From contig NZ_PJBS01000350.1 of NCBI RefSeq assembly GCF_002836055.1, forward strand, positions 31,685-95,684: 64,000 bases of DNA. Direction: 5' to 3'. This DNA comes from Psychroflexus sp. MES1-P1E. Its GTDB lineage: Bacteria; Bacteroidota; Bacteroidia; Flavobacteriales; Flavobacteriaceae. Below are positions 24,878 to 33,536 of the stretch, piece after piece. Within the stretch, counting starts at the first letter, position 1; each line of letters begins with the position of its first letter. The notes below the pieces were generated by a model. That model searched no databases, had not been told where the DNA came from, and saw only the letters and a program-made list of their open reading frames with translations. The position numbers and the translations under genes are program-made.

Positions 24878-25720
24878 ATGAAAACATTTTTAACAGCCTT
24901 AGTGCTCACGTTCTCCATGTCCATTTTTGCCCAATTGGAGGCTCCACAACCAAGTCCGAATTCGAACACAACCCAAATGGTTGGTTTGTCCGAAGTATCA
25001 ATTGCTTACTCTAGACCTTCTGCAAATGAAAGAGCTGTGTTTGGAAATCTTGTTCCTTTCAATAAGCGATGGAGAACAGGGGCCAATGAAAATACAATCA
25101 TCACTTTTTCTACCGAAGTAAAAATTGGTGAACAAGCTTTAGAAGCTGGAAGTTATGCGGTCTACAGTACTCCTAAAAAAGAGAGTTGGGATGTCTTTTT
25201 TTATGAAGACACCGATAATTGGGGCTTGCCAAAAACATGGAATGAAGATGCTGTAGCTGCTATGGTAAATGTCCCTGTAAAATCACTAAACCATATGGTT
25301 GAAACTTTAAGTATCGATTTAGGAGCATTACAGATGGATAAAGCACATCTTCAGATGTCTTGGGAAAAGACAATGGTTGAAGTACCAATAAGTTTCCCAA
25401 CAGATGATCTTGTTATGGAAAGTGTAACTGCTATAATGAGTGGTCCATCTGCTAGCGATTATTTTGATTCTGCCATATATTACCTCAATGCTGGTAAGGA
25501 TATGAATAAAGCAGAAGAGTGGATGGAAAAGGGAATGGTTATGGTAGAGGTTAAACCATTTTGGATGCTAAGACAGCAGTCATTGATCTATGCTGCCAAT
25601 GGCAAAAAAGATAAAGCTATAGTAACCGCTAAAGCCTCTTTGGAAGGTGCTAAAAAAGCTGGGAATGCGGATTATATCAAGATGAATGAAGATTCTTTAA
25701 AAGAATGGAACGCTAAATAG
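24878..25720 (+). CDS. DUF2911 exported protein
   Basis: A 280-aa exported protein. The signal peptide (about residues 1-19, ending IFAQ) follows the ATG at 24878; the open frame reaches 11 codons further back but those residues precede the signal peptide. Residues about 25-170 match DUF2911, with MVGLSEVSIAYSRPSANERAVFGNLVPFNKRWRTGANENT and GSYAVYSTPKKESWDVFFY. A C-terminal helical region (about 190-280) resembles a short tetratricopeptide-type repeat. Function is unknown. It is followed by a terminator. Confidence 0.88.
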   Translation: MKTFLTALVLTFSMSIFAQLEAPQPSPNSNTTQMVGLSEVSIAYSRPSANERAVFGNLVPFNKRWRTGANENTIITFSTEVKIGEQALEAGSYAVYSTPKKESWDVFFYEDTDNWGLPKTWNEDAVAAMVNVPVKSLNHMVETLSIDLGALQMDKAHLQMSWEKTMVEVPISFPTDDLVMESVTAIMSGPSASDYFDSAIYYLNAGKDMNKAEEWMEKGMVMVEVKPFWMLRQQSLIYAANGKKDKAIVTAKASLEGAKKAGNADYIKMNEDSLKEWNAK

Positions 25721-25740
25721 AATCCGTTATCAAATTATAT

Positions 25741-27438
25741 TTAAACCGATTCAATGTTTTGAGTCGGTTTTTTTGTGAGCGTTTGTAAGAGAATAGCAAT
25801 CATAACGACCAATCCACAACCAAATAAATTCAGCCATAAATAGGGCATCCAGTCTTCAAAATAGCCATAAATAACGATAATTTGAGTGATGAGGGCAGCG
25901 ATAAAGACAGCTCTGCTCTTCACATAGGTTATGAAAAAGGCAAGCAAGAATATACCCAATACATTGCCATAAAAGATGGAGCCTATAATATTAACAAGTT
26001 GGATCAAGTTGTCAAATAGATTGGCAGTGCACGCGACTATAATAGCAAAGATTCCCCAACCAAGTGTAAACCACTTTGTAGAATATAAGTAATGCCTTTC
26101 ACTCATTTCAGGAGTTTTATTTCTTCTATACAAATCAATTGTCGTTGTGGAAGCTAAAGCATTCAATTCTGATGCTGTTGAAGACATTGCTGCTGATAGG
26201 ATCACTGCAAGAAGCAATCCCACCAAGCCTTTTGGTAAATTATTGAGGATAAAGTGAATGAAAACATAATCTTTGTCGTTGGTTTCAATTTTATTATCCA
26301 CTTTAGATATTATGGTTTTCGCATCATCTCTAAGACTAATTTCTTGAGTGTTGAGATTTTTTAATTTACTCTGTAGGTTTTGACTTTCGATTTCTGAAAC
26401 GTCTATAGAAAACTGATTGGCCAAGCTCTTCTTTTTATCCTGAACAGATTTAAGTTGCGTTTCTAAGGTTTCAAATTCAGAGGCATATTCGGACTCTGCA
26501 ACTGCAATTTTTCCTGCTGGGTTAAAGTTGATCGGGGAGTAATTGAATTGGTAAAACACAAATACCATCACGCCAATCAATAAGATAAAAAACTGTAATG
26601 GCACTTTTAAAATACCATTGAAGATAAGTCCCATCTGGCTTTCCCTTAGACTCCTCCCAGAGAGATAACGCTGGACTTGACTTTGGTCTGTTCCAAAATA
26701 AGAAAGAGCTAAGAAAGTGCCACCAATAATTCCACTCCAAAATGTGTATCGATTATCAAAGCTAAATGAAAAGTCAAGTACATCTAACTTGTTGTTAGCT
26801 CCAGCAATTTTCATGGCTTTATTGAAAGTGATATCTTCTGGTAAAAAAGAAAAAATCATTATAAAAGCGATGATCATACCAATGAAGATAACAGCCATTT
26901 GTTGCTTTTGAGTCACATTTACAGCTTGGGTTCCTCCTGTAACGGTATAGATGATCACGAGTATACCAATAATGATATTGAGATATAATAAATTCCATCC
27001 TAAAACAGCTGAAAGTATAATAGAAGGCGCGTATATAGTTATACCTGCAGCTAAACTTCGTTGTATTAAAAACAAACTTGCTGTGAGAGTTCTCGTTTTT
27101 AAGTCGAAGCGAGACTCCAGATATTCATAAGCTGTATATACTTTAAGATGGTGGTAAATCGGGAGAAAGACCATGCAAATAATAAGGATAGCAATAGGCA
27201 AACCGAAATAAAACTGAACAAAGCCCATTCCATCATGAAAGGCTTGTCCGGGTGTAGACAAAAAAGTTATTGCACTTGCTTGTGTTGCCATCACAGACAA
27301 CCCAACAGTCCACCATTCCGATTTATTACCACCTCTAATGAAATCGTTAACGTTTGCATTTTTCCGGGACTTTACGCTGCCATAAATAACAATAAAAGCA
27401 AGGGTTCCAAACAAAATAATAAAATCTAAAACTTCCAT
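25741..27438 (-). CDS. Sodium:solute symporter (SSS family) with coiled-coil insertion
   Basis: A 565-aa inner-membrane transporter of the SSS family, with about 13 predicted helices. Sodium-site and core motifs include WWTVGLSVMATQASAITFLSTPGQ, YEYLESRF, YTVTGGTQAV, SYFGTDQSQVQRYLSG and SAAMSSTASELNALASTTTIDLYR. An unusual feature is a hydrophilic insertion at about residues 301-392, strongly coiled-coil-like (ETLETQLKSVQDKKKSL and following). It is the third gene of an operon with an exported PIG-L deacetylase and a 37-aa membrane protein, so the substrate may be a product of that enzyme. Substrate is not identifiable from the sequence. Confidence 0.88.
   Translation of the reverse strand: MEVLDFIILFGTLAFIVIYGSVKSRKNANVNDFIRGGNKSEWWTVGLSVMATQASAITFLSTPGQAFHDGMGFVQFYFGLPIAILIICMVFLPIYHHLKVYTAYEYLESRFDLKTRTLTASLFLIQRSLAAGITIYAPSIILSAVLGWNLLYLNIIIGILVIIYTVTGGTQAVNVTQKQQMAVIFIGMIIAFIMIFSFLPEDITFNKAMKIAGANNKLDVLDFSFSFDNRYTFWSGIIGGTFLALSYFGTDQSQVQRYLSGRSLRESQMGLIFNGILKVPLQFFILLIGVMVFVFYQFNYSPINFNPAGKIAVAESEYASEFETLETQLKSVQDKKKSLANQFSIDVSEIESQNLQSKLKNLNTQEISLRDDAKTIISKVDNKIETNDKDYVFIHFILNNLPKGLVGLLLAVILSAAMSSTASELNALASTTTIDLYRRNKTPEMSERHYLYSTKWFTLGWGIFAIIVACTANLFDNLIQLVNIIGSIFYGNVLGIFLLAFFITYVKSRAVFIAALITQIIVIYGYFEDWMPYLWLNLFGCGLVVMIAILLQTLTKKPTQNIESV
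25743..25774 (+). terminator. Rho-independent terminator after the DUF2911 gene
   Basis: AAACCGATTCAA (25743-25754) pairs with TTGAGTCGGTTT (25759-25770) through one G-T pair, with a 4-nt loop, and continues into TTTT. It overlaps the last codons of the convergent symporter gene. Confidence 0.75.
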
Positions 27439-27442
27439 GACT

Positions 27443-27556
27443 TTAATTTTGAAACCAATTCATGAATACATAAAATCCTAGAATATATATAGCATTTAAA
27501 ATCAAAACCCAAGTATAGGCGGTTTTCCAAACGTATTTTTGAGACGATTTTGACAT
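27443..27556 (-). CDS. 37-aa single-pass membrane microprotein between PIG-L and symporter genes
   Basis: The reading frame starts at the ATG at 27556 and gives MSKSSQKYVWKTAYTWVLIL..., 37 residues with a basic N-terminus and one hydrophobic helix (about residues 14-33) ending in NWFQN. It starts 1 nt after the PIG-L stop and ends 4 nt before the symporter start, filling the gap exactly, which is strong positional evidence for a real gene. Small accessory membrane subunits are known for some SSS transporters, and that is the most attractive role; it is inference only. Confidence 0.65.
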   Translation of the reverse strand: MSKSSQKYVWKTAYTWVLILNAIYILGFYVFMNWFQN

Positions 27557-27557
27557 T

Positions 27558-30038
27558 CTATTCTATGGAAATTAAGTTCGAGAGCAGCTTATAAGCCCCT
27601 GGAACACCCGCGGGTAATTCTCTAAAGAAACTTAAACCCGTATAAATATAATGACCTTTCCCATACTTACCCACAAGAATACTCCCCTCTTTTGGGGTTT
27701 CGTTCCTATCATTCATGGAGAGGATGGGGGTTAATTTTTCCGACCATTGATCAGGAAAATAAAGTCCTCGCTCTTGTACCCAACCTTCAAAATCTGACTT
27801 GTCGATTTTGTTGGGGATATTCAAAACCCTATGCTTGGGTTTTAGAAATCTAACTTCAGCTGTTTCTTCGGTCACTCGATCCCGGGACATATGCATAGGG
27901 AAAGGGGCAATCTCATCTGTTTTTAAACCTCTATTGGTGTTGTATTGAACAATTATAGTCCCTCCATTTTGCACAAATTCAAATATAAAGGATTGCTTGT
28001 AGGCCAAGGATTCATGGATATTGTAAGCTCTTATGCCCATGATGATGACGTCAAAATCTTTAAGATTTTCTTGAGTAAGATCAGTAGGTGAAAATTCTTT
28101 TACGTAAAAGCCCAAATCTTTTAAGTTGGAAGCTACACTAGAACCTGCCCCAGAAATATAAGCTATGCGTTTTTGGCTAAGTTTGATATCTAGATTCACC
28201 AGTTTTGCGGAGGCCTCTTCAATAAGGTTATGTGCCCCAATATGATCGTATTCTATGGTGGTAACTGATTTATTTAAGATGGTTTTAGAGAGCTTTAATT
28301 CAGGAGAAATCATTGCTTCAGAAATTGACGAAGGAGTAATTTCAAAACTGAAGCTTTTGCTTTCACCTTTAGTGTTTAAACTAACCTCATGGGAGTTGGG
28401 CGAGATTTTCCATTTATTTGGAAGATTTAATTTGAGTTGTCCAACAACCGATTCTTTAAAGGCTTTGACGTTGACTTGAATGATTTTGGTTTCGGAATTT
28501 TTGAAAACATACACTGACTTATCAAAATCTAAAGAGGCTTCAGGTAGGATTTCAAAATTCTGATACACCTCTCCTTTCACCGGATCGTTGTACTTGTAAA
28601 TCAGAGGTTTTTTAAGAGTAAAGAATTTTCCTTCAATCTCAAAATTGAATGTAAATTGAATAGGTCTTGGCGATTCTGGTAAACCTATGAGAGCCCTATT
28701 CTTAACCTTATAAATACCTAATTCTGCTTTTTCCTTTAGCCAATAAGGTGTGGTGTAATTTTCTTTTGAACTCAAGTTGAACACTGTCGAAAATCTGACG
28801 TCATTATTGTTTTTGAGCACAGTTTGCTTAACGTTGATAGGTTTTCCTCCGAGTGAAACATATTTTAATTGAATATCAACTGGACTTCTGTTTATGAGTT
28901 CCATTTCAATATGTATATCATCACCGGGATTGGCATAGGCTATTCCACTTTGGACTTCTACGAAAAGACCTAAGCAAGCTTGGATGACAGATTGAATACG
29001 CTTGCTTTTTTGAGATTTCCAAAATTCATCCTCAATAGAATGGATAAGTTGTTCTGCCTCTAGCAATTGAGGAATAACCTTCCAGGGTTTTTTAAAGTCA
29101 AAATCTTCTTCAACCTTATATAGAATATCCCCGATAGCTTTTCCTTTTGGAATGCGATTCCAAGACGTATCGATTCCATGAAAAGGATCATTTCCTGTAA
29201 GTTTTTCACCTTTTATTAATTCAATGTATTCCGTCTTTTCACCTCTAGACCCAGTATTTCCAAAGCCTTGAGATTTGTGCTGACTTCTACTTAAAGCAGA
29301 AATTTCATTATTGGATAAACCTTCTAGAGGATAAAAAGCATTGATTTCCAGTTCAATAAAATTAGTTTTATCGGCTTTGTCGAATGCTTCCTGACTTCCA
29401 TAGAACCACCAAGAGGTATTAAAGAAAGCTCTTTTTGGGGACCAAGGTTCAACGAGTCTTAATTGAGAAGTGAATTTATTGCTTTGACCAGCAAGATCGA
29501 ATGCTTCAGTACTAAGGATAGCAGATGAGGTATGGTGACCATGAGTGCCTCCAGAAGTCCTATGATTAAAACGGTTGATAATGATATCTGGTCGATGTGT
29601 TCTTATAGCCCATACGACATCAGAAAGTATTTTTTCTTTATCCCAGATGTTTAAAGTTTCTTCTGGCGTTTTTGAATAGCCGAAATCGATAGCTCTAGAG
29701 AACCACTGTTGTCCTCCATCTATAGTTCTCGCTTTCAGTAATTCTTGTGTGCGAATCATACCCAACTTTTCACCAAGCTCAGAACCCATCAAATTCTGGC
29801 CTCCATCACCACGAGTGAGCGATAGATAGGTAGTTTTGGCATAACGCTCCTTAGAAAAATAAGTAATTAAGCTTGTGTTTTCATCATCCGGATGAGCGGC
29901 GATATACAAAACATTGCCTAGAAAATTGAGTGATTTTATCTGTTGGTATATTTCTGAAGAGGCTAGCTTTTGTGGGGTTTGACTATAGCATACTGCATTT
30001 AAAAATAGAAAAATACTGCATAATAATGTTTTTGTCAT
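27558..30038 (-). CDS. Exported PIG-L/LmbE family deacetylase, large form
   Basis: An 826-aa exported protein (signal peptide about residues 1-20, ending CYSQ). The N-terminal third is a PIG-L/LmbE zinc deacetylase with the metal motif AAHPDDEN (about 48-55), SLTRGDGGQNLMGSELG, RTIDGGQQWFSRA and the second zinc motif GTHGHHTSS. A middle beta-rich region (about 380-600) is followed by a C-terminal GATase-like/ThuA-like fold (about 620-826, with VIIMGIRAYN and GGTIIVQYNTN). PIG-L enzymes remove N-acetyl groups from sugars; the substrate here is unknown. The start at 30038 is chosen over an upstream ATG because of the signal peptide and the -7 element. Confidence 0.88.
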   Translation of the reverse strand: MTKTLLCSIFLFLNAVCYSQTPQKLASSEIYQQIKSLNFLGNVLYIAAHPDDENTSLITYFSKERYAKTTYLSLTRGDGGQNLMGSELGEKLGMIRTQELLKARTIDGGQQWFSRAIDFGYSKTPEETLNIWDKEKILSDVVWAIRTHRPDIIINRFNHRTSGGTHGHHTSSAILSTEAFDLAGQSNKFTSQLRLVEPWSPKRAFFNTSWWFYGSQEAFDKADKTNFIELEINAFYPLEGLSNNEISALSRSQHKSQGFGNTGSRGEKTEYIELIKGEKLTGNDPFHGIDTSWNRIPKGKAIGDILYKVEEDFDFKKPWKVIPQLLEAEQLIHSIEDEFWKSQKSKRIQSVIQACLGLFVEVQSGIAYANPGDDIHIEMELINRSPVDIQLKYVSLGGKPINVKQTVLKNNNDVRFSTVFNLSSKENYTTPYWLKEKAELGIYKVKNRALIGLPESPRPIQFTFNFEIEGKFFTLKKPLIYKYNDPVKGEVYQNFEILPEASLDFDKSVYVFKNSETKIIQVNVKAFKESVVGQLKLNLPNKWKISPNSHEVSLNTKGESKSFSFEITPSSISEAMISPELKLSKTILNKSVTTIEYDHIGAHNLIEEASAKLVNLDIKLSQKRIAYISGAGSSVASNLKDLGFYVKEFSPTDLTQENLKDFDVIIMGIRAYNIHESLAYKQSFIFEFVQNGGTIIVQYNTNRGLKTDEIAPFPMHMSRDRVTEETAEVRFLKPKHRVLNIPNKIDKSDFEGWVQERGLYFPDQWSEKLTPILSMNDRNETPKEGSILVGKYGKGHYIYTGLSFFRELPAGVPGAYKLLSNLISIE

Positions 30039-30053
30039 AGCCTTAATTTTCAC

Positions 30054-30061
30054 CAAATATA
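30054..30061 (-). promoter_or_regulatory. -7 promoter element of the PIG-L-symporter operon
   Basis: On the minus strand TATATTTG, an exact TAnnTTTG match, 15 nt before the ATG at 30038. It also argues against the longer PIG-L open frame, whose start would lie upstream of it. Confidence 0.6.
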
Positions 30062-30099
30062 AATACCTAAATATCATTTTGCGGTGGATTCAAATTTTT

Positions 30100-30645
30100 T
30101 TAACGATCTCCGTAGTCAGGCTTGTCCAGAAGGGCATCTTTCTTAAGCAGGGTTACCGGTTTTTGTAGGATTAAATTATTGGGATAGGTAACCAGTTCGT
30201 CTTCATCTGTACGCAAGTGAAGTTGAAAGGCTTTTATATCTTCTATGATCCCTTCAATGGGAAAGTCTTTATCGTGGATTTTAATTTTATCCCCTAATTT
30301 GTATGGAAAAGAAAAAAACATAATAATACCAGAAGTTATGTTGCTCAACACAGACCAAATTGCAAAAAGGGCAAGACCTAACACAGCAAACACAGAAGAA
30401 AAAACGAGCGCAAGTTCTCTTATCTCTACTCCCCAGATAAGTAAAAGCCCGAAAACAGCTATAAAAAATACCAATACATTAATGTATTTAAAAATAAGTC
30501 GAGTTCTTACAAAATTGAGTTCATCTCGTTTTGCGATTCGCTTTGCAGATTGCTTTAAGGTAAACCTTAATAATAAAATAAGAAATACAACTATAGCAGT
30601 CCAGATGATTTGGGACTCATATTGAAAAAAAAGGGTTTCAAGCAT
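30100..30645 (-). CDS. Small MscS-type mechanosensitive channel
   Basis: A 181-aa membrane protein with the MscS pore region. Two N-terminal hydrophobic helices (about 10-28 and 50-72) precede the pore helix region (about 75-110, LALVFSSVFAVLGLALFAIWSVLSNITSGIIMFFSFPYKLGDKI), then one beta domain (about 112-160). The large C-terminal vestibule of E. coli MscS is absent, so this is a minimal form. It probably releases solutes on osmotic downshock. It is the last gene of the DUF2520-to-MscS operon. Confidence 0.85.
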   Translation of the reverse strand: MLETLFFQYESQIIWTAIVVFLILLLRFTLKQSAKRIAKRDELNFVRTRLIFKYINVLVFFIAVFGLLLIWGVEIRELALVFSSVFAVLGLALFAIWSVLSNITSGIIMFFSFPYKLGDKIKIHDKDFPIEGIIEDIKAFQLHLRTDEDELVTYPNNLILQKPVTLLKKDALLDKPDYGDR

Positions 30646-30648
30646 AAC

Positions 30649-31533
30649 TTATAGACTTAAACTATCCCGTAAATGTAGATATTTGTCTGAGTTTTTTTGC
30701 CAGTATTTTGTCTTTAAAGTTTTCAATTTTTTGGCCTTAGAAATCAATGTATCCTTTCCTTGAATCTCCATCTCTTCCCACTTTTCAATTTCAAATGGAA
30801 AAGACTTTTCTTGATAGATTTTCAAAACCCTTCCTAATTCATTATACCTTAGGGTTGTAGTAAGGTAATCGTCTTCTTTTTGTTCTATGGACGCGGAATA
30901 CGTTTTAAATGTTTCATGATTGAGCTGTAAAAAGGAAAAGTCTGGAAAGATATTCTGTTTTCCAAGCTTCAACTTCTTTGGAGCTATTCTGAGTTGAATC
31001 CAAATTTGATTTTCTGATAAGACGGGCTTTACTGTAAATGTTGAATCTGCTTCCTCTTCAAAATAGGAATGTGTTTCTAATTGAAAGTCATTTCTGTGAT
31101 TTAATTGAGCATAAGAGTGCCCGCACCATTCTTGAACGCTAGACGTTAACTTTAAAAGAGGTCTCTGTTCACCAAGTGGAAAAAAAGCACTTTGCATTAT
31201 GCTGTAAGGATAAATCCCCGTGTTGAATTTTTTTGTGGAATTAAGCTTCATGACGGAACGTGTAGTTTCCGATTTGGAATTGGCTTTAACCTGTGCTTCA
31301 CTTAAAAAGTCTTCGGTCACAAATATAAGCATGGCTTTACCTTGTCGCTTTTCACCATATCTATAAAATTCCAAATCATAACTGGTCAATTCAGCATTCC
31401 CATCATACCAATACGATTTGAATTCAGTAGATAGATTTCTTTTTTCAAAATTGTCATTAATGGAGATATTTTCAGTCTTAGTTTGACAGCTTATCAGTAA
31501 GATAAGAAGCAGCAGCAGCGGTAGAGTTCTCAT
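30649..31533 (-). CDS. Uncharacterised lipoprotein
   Basis: A 294-aa predicted lipoprotein (lipobox LISC, Cys16). I recognise no named domain. The mature part contains YWYDGNAELTSYDLEFYRYGEKRQGKAMLIFVTE and SVQEWCGHSYAQLNHR, both conserved-looking. Proteins of this kind are regularly found next to maf in Flavobacteriaceae, where they are sometimes mislabelled septum formation inhibitor. It starts 5 nt after the Maf gene stop and is followed by mscS, so it is part of the same operon. Confidence 0.75.
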   Translation of the reverse strand: MRTLPLLLLLILLISCQTKTENISINDNFEKRNLSTEFKSYWYDGNAELTSYDLEFYRYGEKRQGKAMLIFVTEDFLSEAQVKANSKSETTRSVMKLNSTKKFNTGIYPYSIMQSAFFPLGEQRPLLKLTSSVQEWCGHSYAQLNHRNDFQLETHSYFEEEADSTFTVKPVLSENQIWIQLRIAPKKLKLGKQNIFPDFSFLQLNHETFKTYSASIEQKEDDYLTTTLRYNELGRVLKIYQEKSFPFEIEKWEEMEIQGKDTLISKAKKLKTLKTKYWQKNSDKYLHLRDSLSL

Positions 31534-31538
31534 GATTA

Positions 31539-32120
31539 TTATTTTAAGTTCGATAATCTAGAATATACTAAATGAATTGGAAATCCCATAACGGTATAAA
31601 ACGAGCCTTTTATTTCTAAAATACCAATCTGACCTATCCATTCTTGGATGCCATAGGCTCCTGCCTTATCATAAGGCGAATAGGTGTCGATATAGTACGA
31701 GATTTCATCTTTTGAAAGAGCCTTAAAGGTAACTTCTGTAGAATCATAAAGAGTTTCAGTTTTGTCTTGGGTTTTTATACAAACCGAAGAAATTACCTCA
31801 TGAGTTGAGCCGGAGAGGGAACTCAGCATTTCGATGGCTTCATTTCTGTTTTGAGGTTTATTCAGCGCCTTGTCTTGGTGCCAAACAATGGTATCTCCAG
31901 TAATGACTATATCGTCTGGTTTTAAATCTTGAAATTGATCTGCTTTCAACTGAGCTAAATAATCACTGATCTCATGATGTTGTAAGGTTTCGCTAAATAC
32001 TTCATCAACTGACCGTAATTCTACCTCAAAATTCAAACCTATAGAGGTCAAGATTTCCTGTCGCCTTGGGGATCCTGACGCTAAAATTATACGTTTTTGT
32101 TTTAAATTTTCTAAAATCAT
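31539..32120 (-). CDS. maf: Maf family nucleotide pyrophosphatase
   Basis: A 193-aa Maf/YceF-type nucleoside triphosphate pyrophosphatase that hydrolyses dTTP/UTP or modified nucleotides and is linked to cell division arrest. The N-terminal substrate loop ILASGSPRRQEIL (about 11-23), the ITGDTIVWHQDKALNKP core and YDKAGAYGIQEW are all present. It overlaps the UbiA prenyltransferase gene by 4 nt, indicating coupled translation. Confidence 0.93.
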   Translation of the reverse strand: MILENLKQKRIILASGSPRRQEILTSIGLNFEVELRSVDEVFSETLQHHEISDYLAQLKADQFQDLKPDDIVITGDTIVWHQDKALNKPQNRNEAIEMLSSLSGSTHEVISSVCIKTQDKTETLYDSTEVTFKALSKDEISYYIDTYSPYDKAGAYGIQEWIGQIGILEIKGSFYTVMGFPIHLVYSRLSNLK

Positions 32121-33010
32121 AGGTTTAAAAATGTGAACATAGAAGAAATACCAATCAAAAATACGAGTTTCAAATGGAAACTAATGCTGGTGTAATCCTT
32201 TTGATTTTTGGCTTTCAGAATTTGTTTAGAGATAAGGATGAGAGGAATAAGAACAAATGCAAATACATAAAATATAAAAATGTTGAGTGATAAAAAGTAA
32301 TTCAGCAGAATCGTAAGAAGTGTTAAAATAGTAAAGGTTAGAAGTCCAAAAATCATGTGGTTAGATCTTTTTTTACCTATCAAAATAGGTAAAGTTTTCA
32401 TCTTGCAGTAATAATCACCTCTTAGATCTTCTACATCCTTTATCAATTCTCTGCTCAAATTTAAGCTAAAGGCACTAAGAGCATAAGCTAGAATAGTAAA
32501 GTACACCACCGGGTTTTGGCCACTATCTACTAGAGCTATTCCAAAGCATAAAAAACTAGCTCCCACGAGTATGCTGATGAGGATATTTCCGAGAAGCGCT
32601 ACTTTTTTTAACCAAATAGAGTAAATAGCAAGGGCTATTGGTGACAAAACACAAATGCTAAAAACAATCCACAAGCTTTCGGAAGGATTCGAGAGGAGTA
32701 TAAACAGTATCGTGAAAAGTCCCAAGACATTGAGTCCAAAATAGAGTTTAAAAGCTATTCTTCGTTTTATAACTTGATCGATGATAAGCTTATTGGGCCT
32801 ATTGATGCTATCTGTGGTCACATTAAAAATAGCATTGATAACATTTCCTGCCGCTGCAATGCAGACGATAGATAAAATTAGAAGTAAATAGTAAGAAAGA
32901 CCAATGCTTGGGTTTTGGCCAAAACCAGGCAGTAGGGCAAATCTTATCATTATAGCCATAAAAACAAGTATGGCTAAATTTTTCCAGCGTACGAGATTGA
33001 GAAAGGCCAT
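32117..33010 (-). CDS. UbiA prenyltransferase, geranylgeranylglycerol-phosphate geranylgeranyltransferase type
   Basis: A 297-aa integral membrane prenyltransferase with about eight helices. The two Asp-rich motifs of the UbiA family are visible: NVINAIFNVTTDSINRPNK (NxxxD type, about 62-80) and ELIKDVEDLRGDYYCKMKTLP (about 189-209). The resemblance is to archaeal DGGGP synthase, which adds the second isoprenoid chain to geranylgeranylglycerol phosphate in ether lipids. Such homologues occur throughout Bacteroidota without a settled product. No GGGP synthase gene is in the window. It cannot be menA by context, since the men genes are elsewhere and the motifs differ. Confidence 0.8.
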   Translation of the reverse strand: MAFLNLVRWKNLAILVFMAIMIRFALLPGFGQNPSIGLSYYLLLILSIVCIAAAGNVINAIFNVTTDSINRPNKLIIDQVIKRRIAFKLYFGLNVLGLFTILFILLSNPSESLWIVFSICVLSPIALAIYSIWLKKVALLGNILISILVGASFLCFGIALVDSGQNPVVYFTILAYALSAFSLNLSRELIKDVEDLRGDYYCKMKTLPILIGKKRSNHMIFGLLTFTILTLLTILLNYFLSLNIFIFYVFAFVLIPLILISKQILKAKNQKDYTSISFHLKLVFLIGISSMFTFLNL

Positions 33011-33032
33011 AACTAATTTTACTAGACTAGAT

Positions 33033-33536
33033 CTAAAATTTCCATTTCCCTTGAGCCTTCATCACCTGCTCAATGAGATCTCTGACACATCCGTCACCGC
33101 CATTTTTATGAGAGATATAGGCAGAGACTGCTTTTATTTCTGGAACTGCATCCTGAGGACAAGTTGGTAAACCTACCATTTTCATAGGATATATGTCCGG
33201 TATATCGTCTCCCATATAGGCCACCGCTTCTGGTTTGATATTATACACCTCTAGAAATTCATTTAGGCATTCCACTTTATCTGCAACTCCTAGGTGAATG
33301 TTGGTTATACCCAAATCTTTAAGCCTAGTCTTTACCATTTCATTGGTTCCACCAGAAATTATAATAATCTCGTATCCTGCTTTTAAGGCTTCTTTTATAA
33401 CAAAACCATCTTTTACATTCATAGTTCTAAGGAGTTCTCCAGAAGAAGAAATCTGAAGAGTGCCATTGGTAAAAACACCATCAACATCAAAGGCAAAGGT
33501 GGTGATGTGGTTAAGTAATTCTTTATAGTTTGTCAT
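33033..33536 (-). CDS. KdsC-like HAD-IIIA phosphatase
   Basis: A 167-aa HAD phosphatase of the KdsC type, which removes phosphate from Kdo-8-phosphate. The nucleophile motif FDVDGVFTNG (about 16-25), motif II IIISGG, and the motif III/IV region KPEAVAYMGDDIPDIYPM are intact. It has no cap domain, as expected of tetrameric KdsC. kdsA is 9 kb away in another unit. It overlaps the DUF2520 gene by 14 nt. A related N-acylneuraminate-9-phosphatase role is possible but less likely. Confidence 0.87.
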   Translation of the reverse strand: MTNYKELLNHITTFAFDVDGVFTNGTLQISSSGELLRTMNVKDGFVIKEALKAGYEIIIISGGTNEMVKTRLKDLGITNIHLGVADKVECLNEFLEVYNIKPEAVAYMGDDIPDIYPMKMVGLPTCPQDAVPEIKAVSAYISHKNGGDGCVRDLIEQVMKAQGKWKF

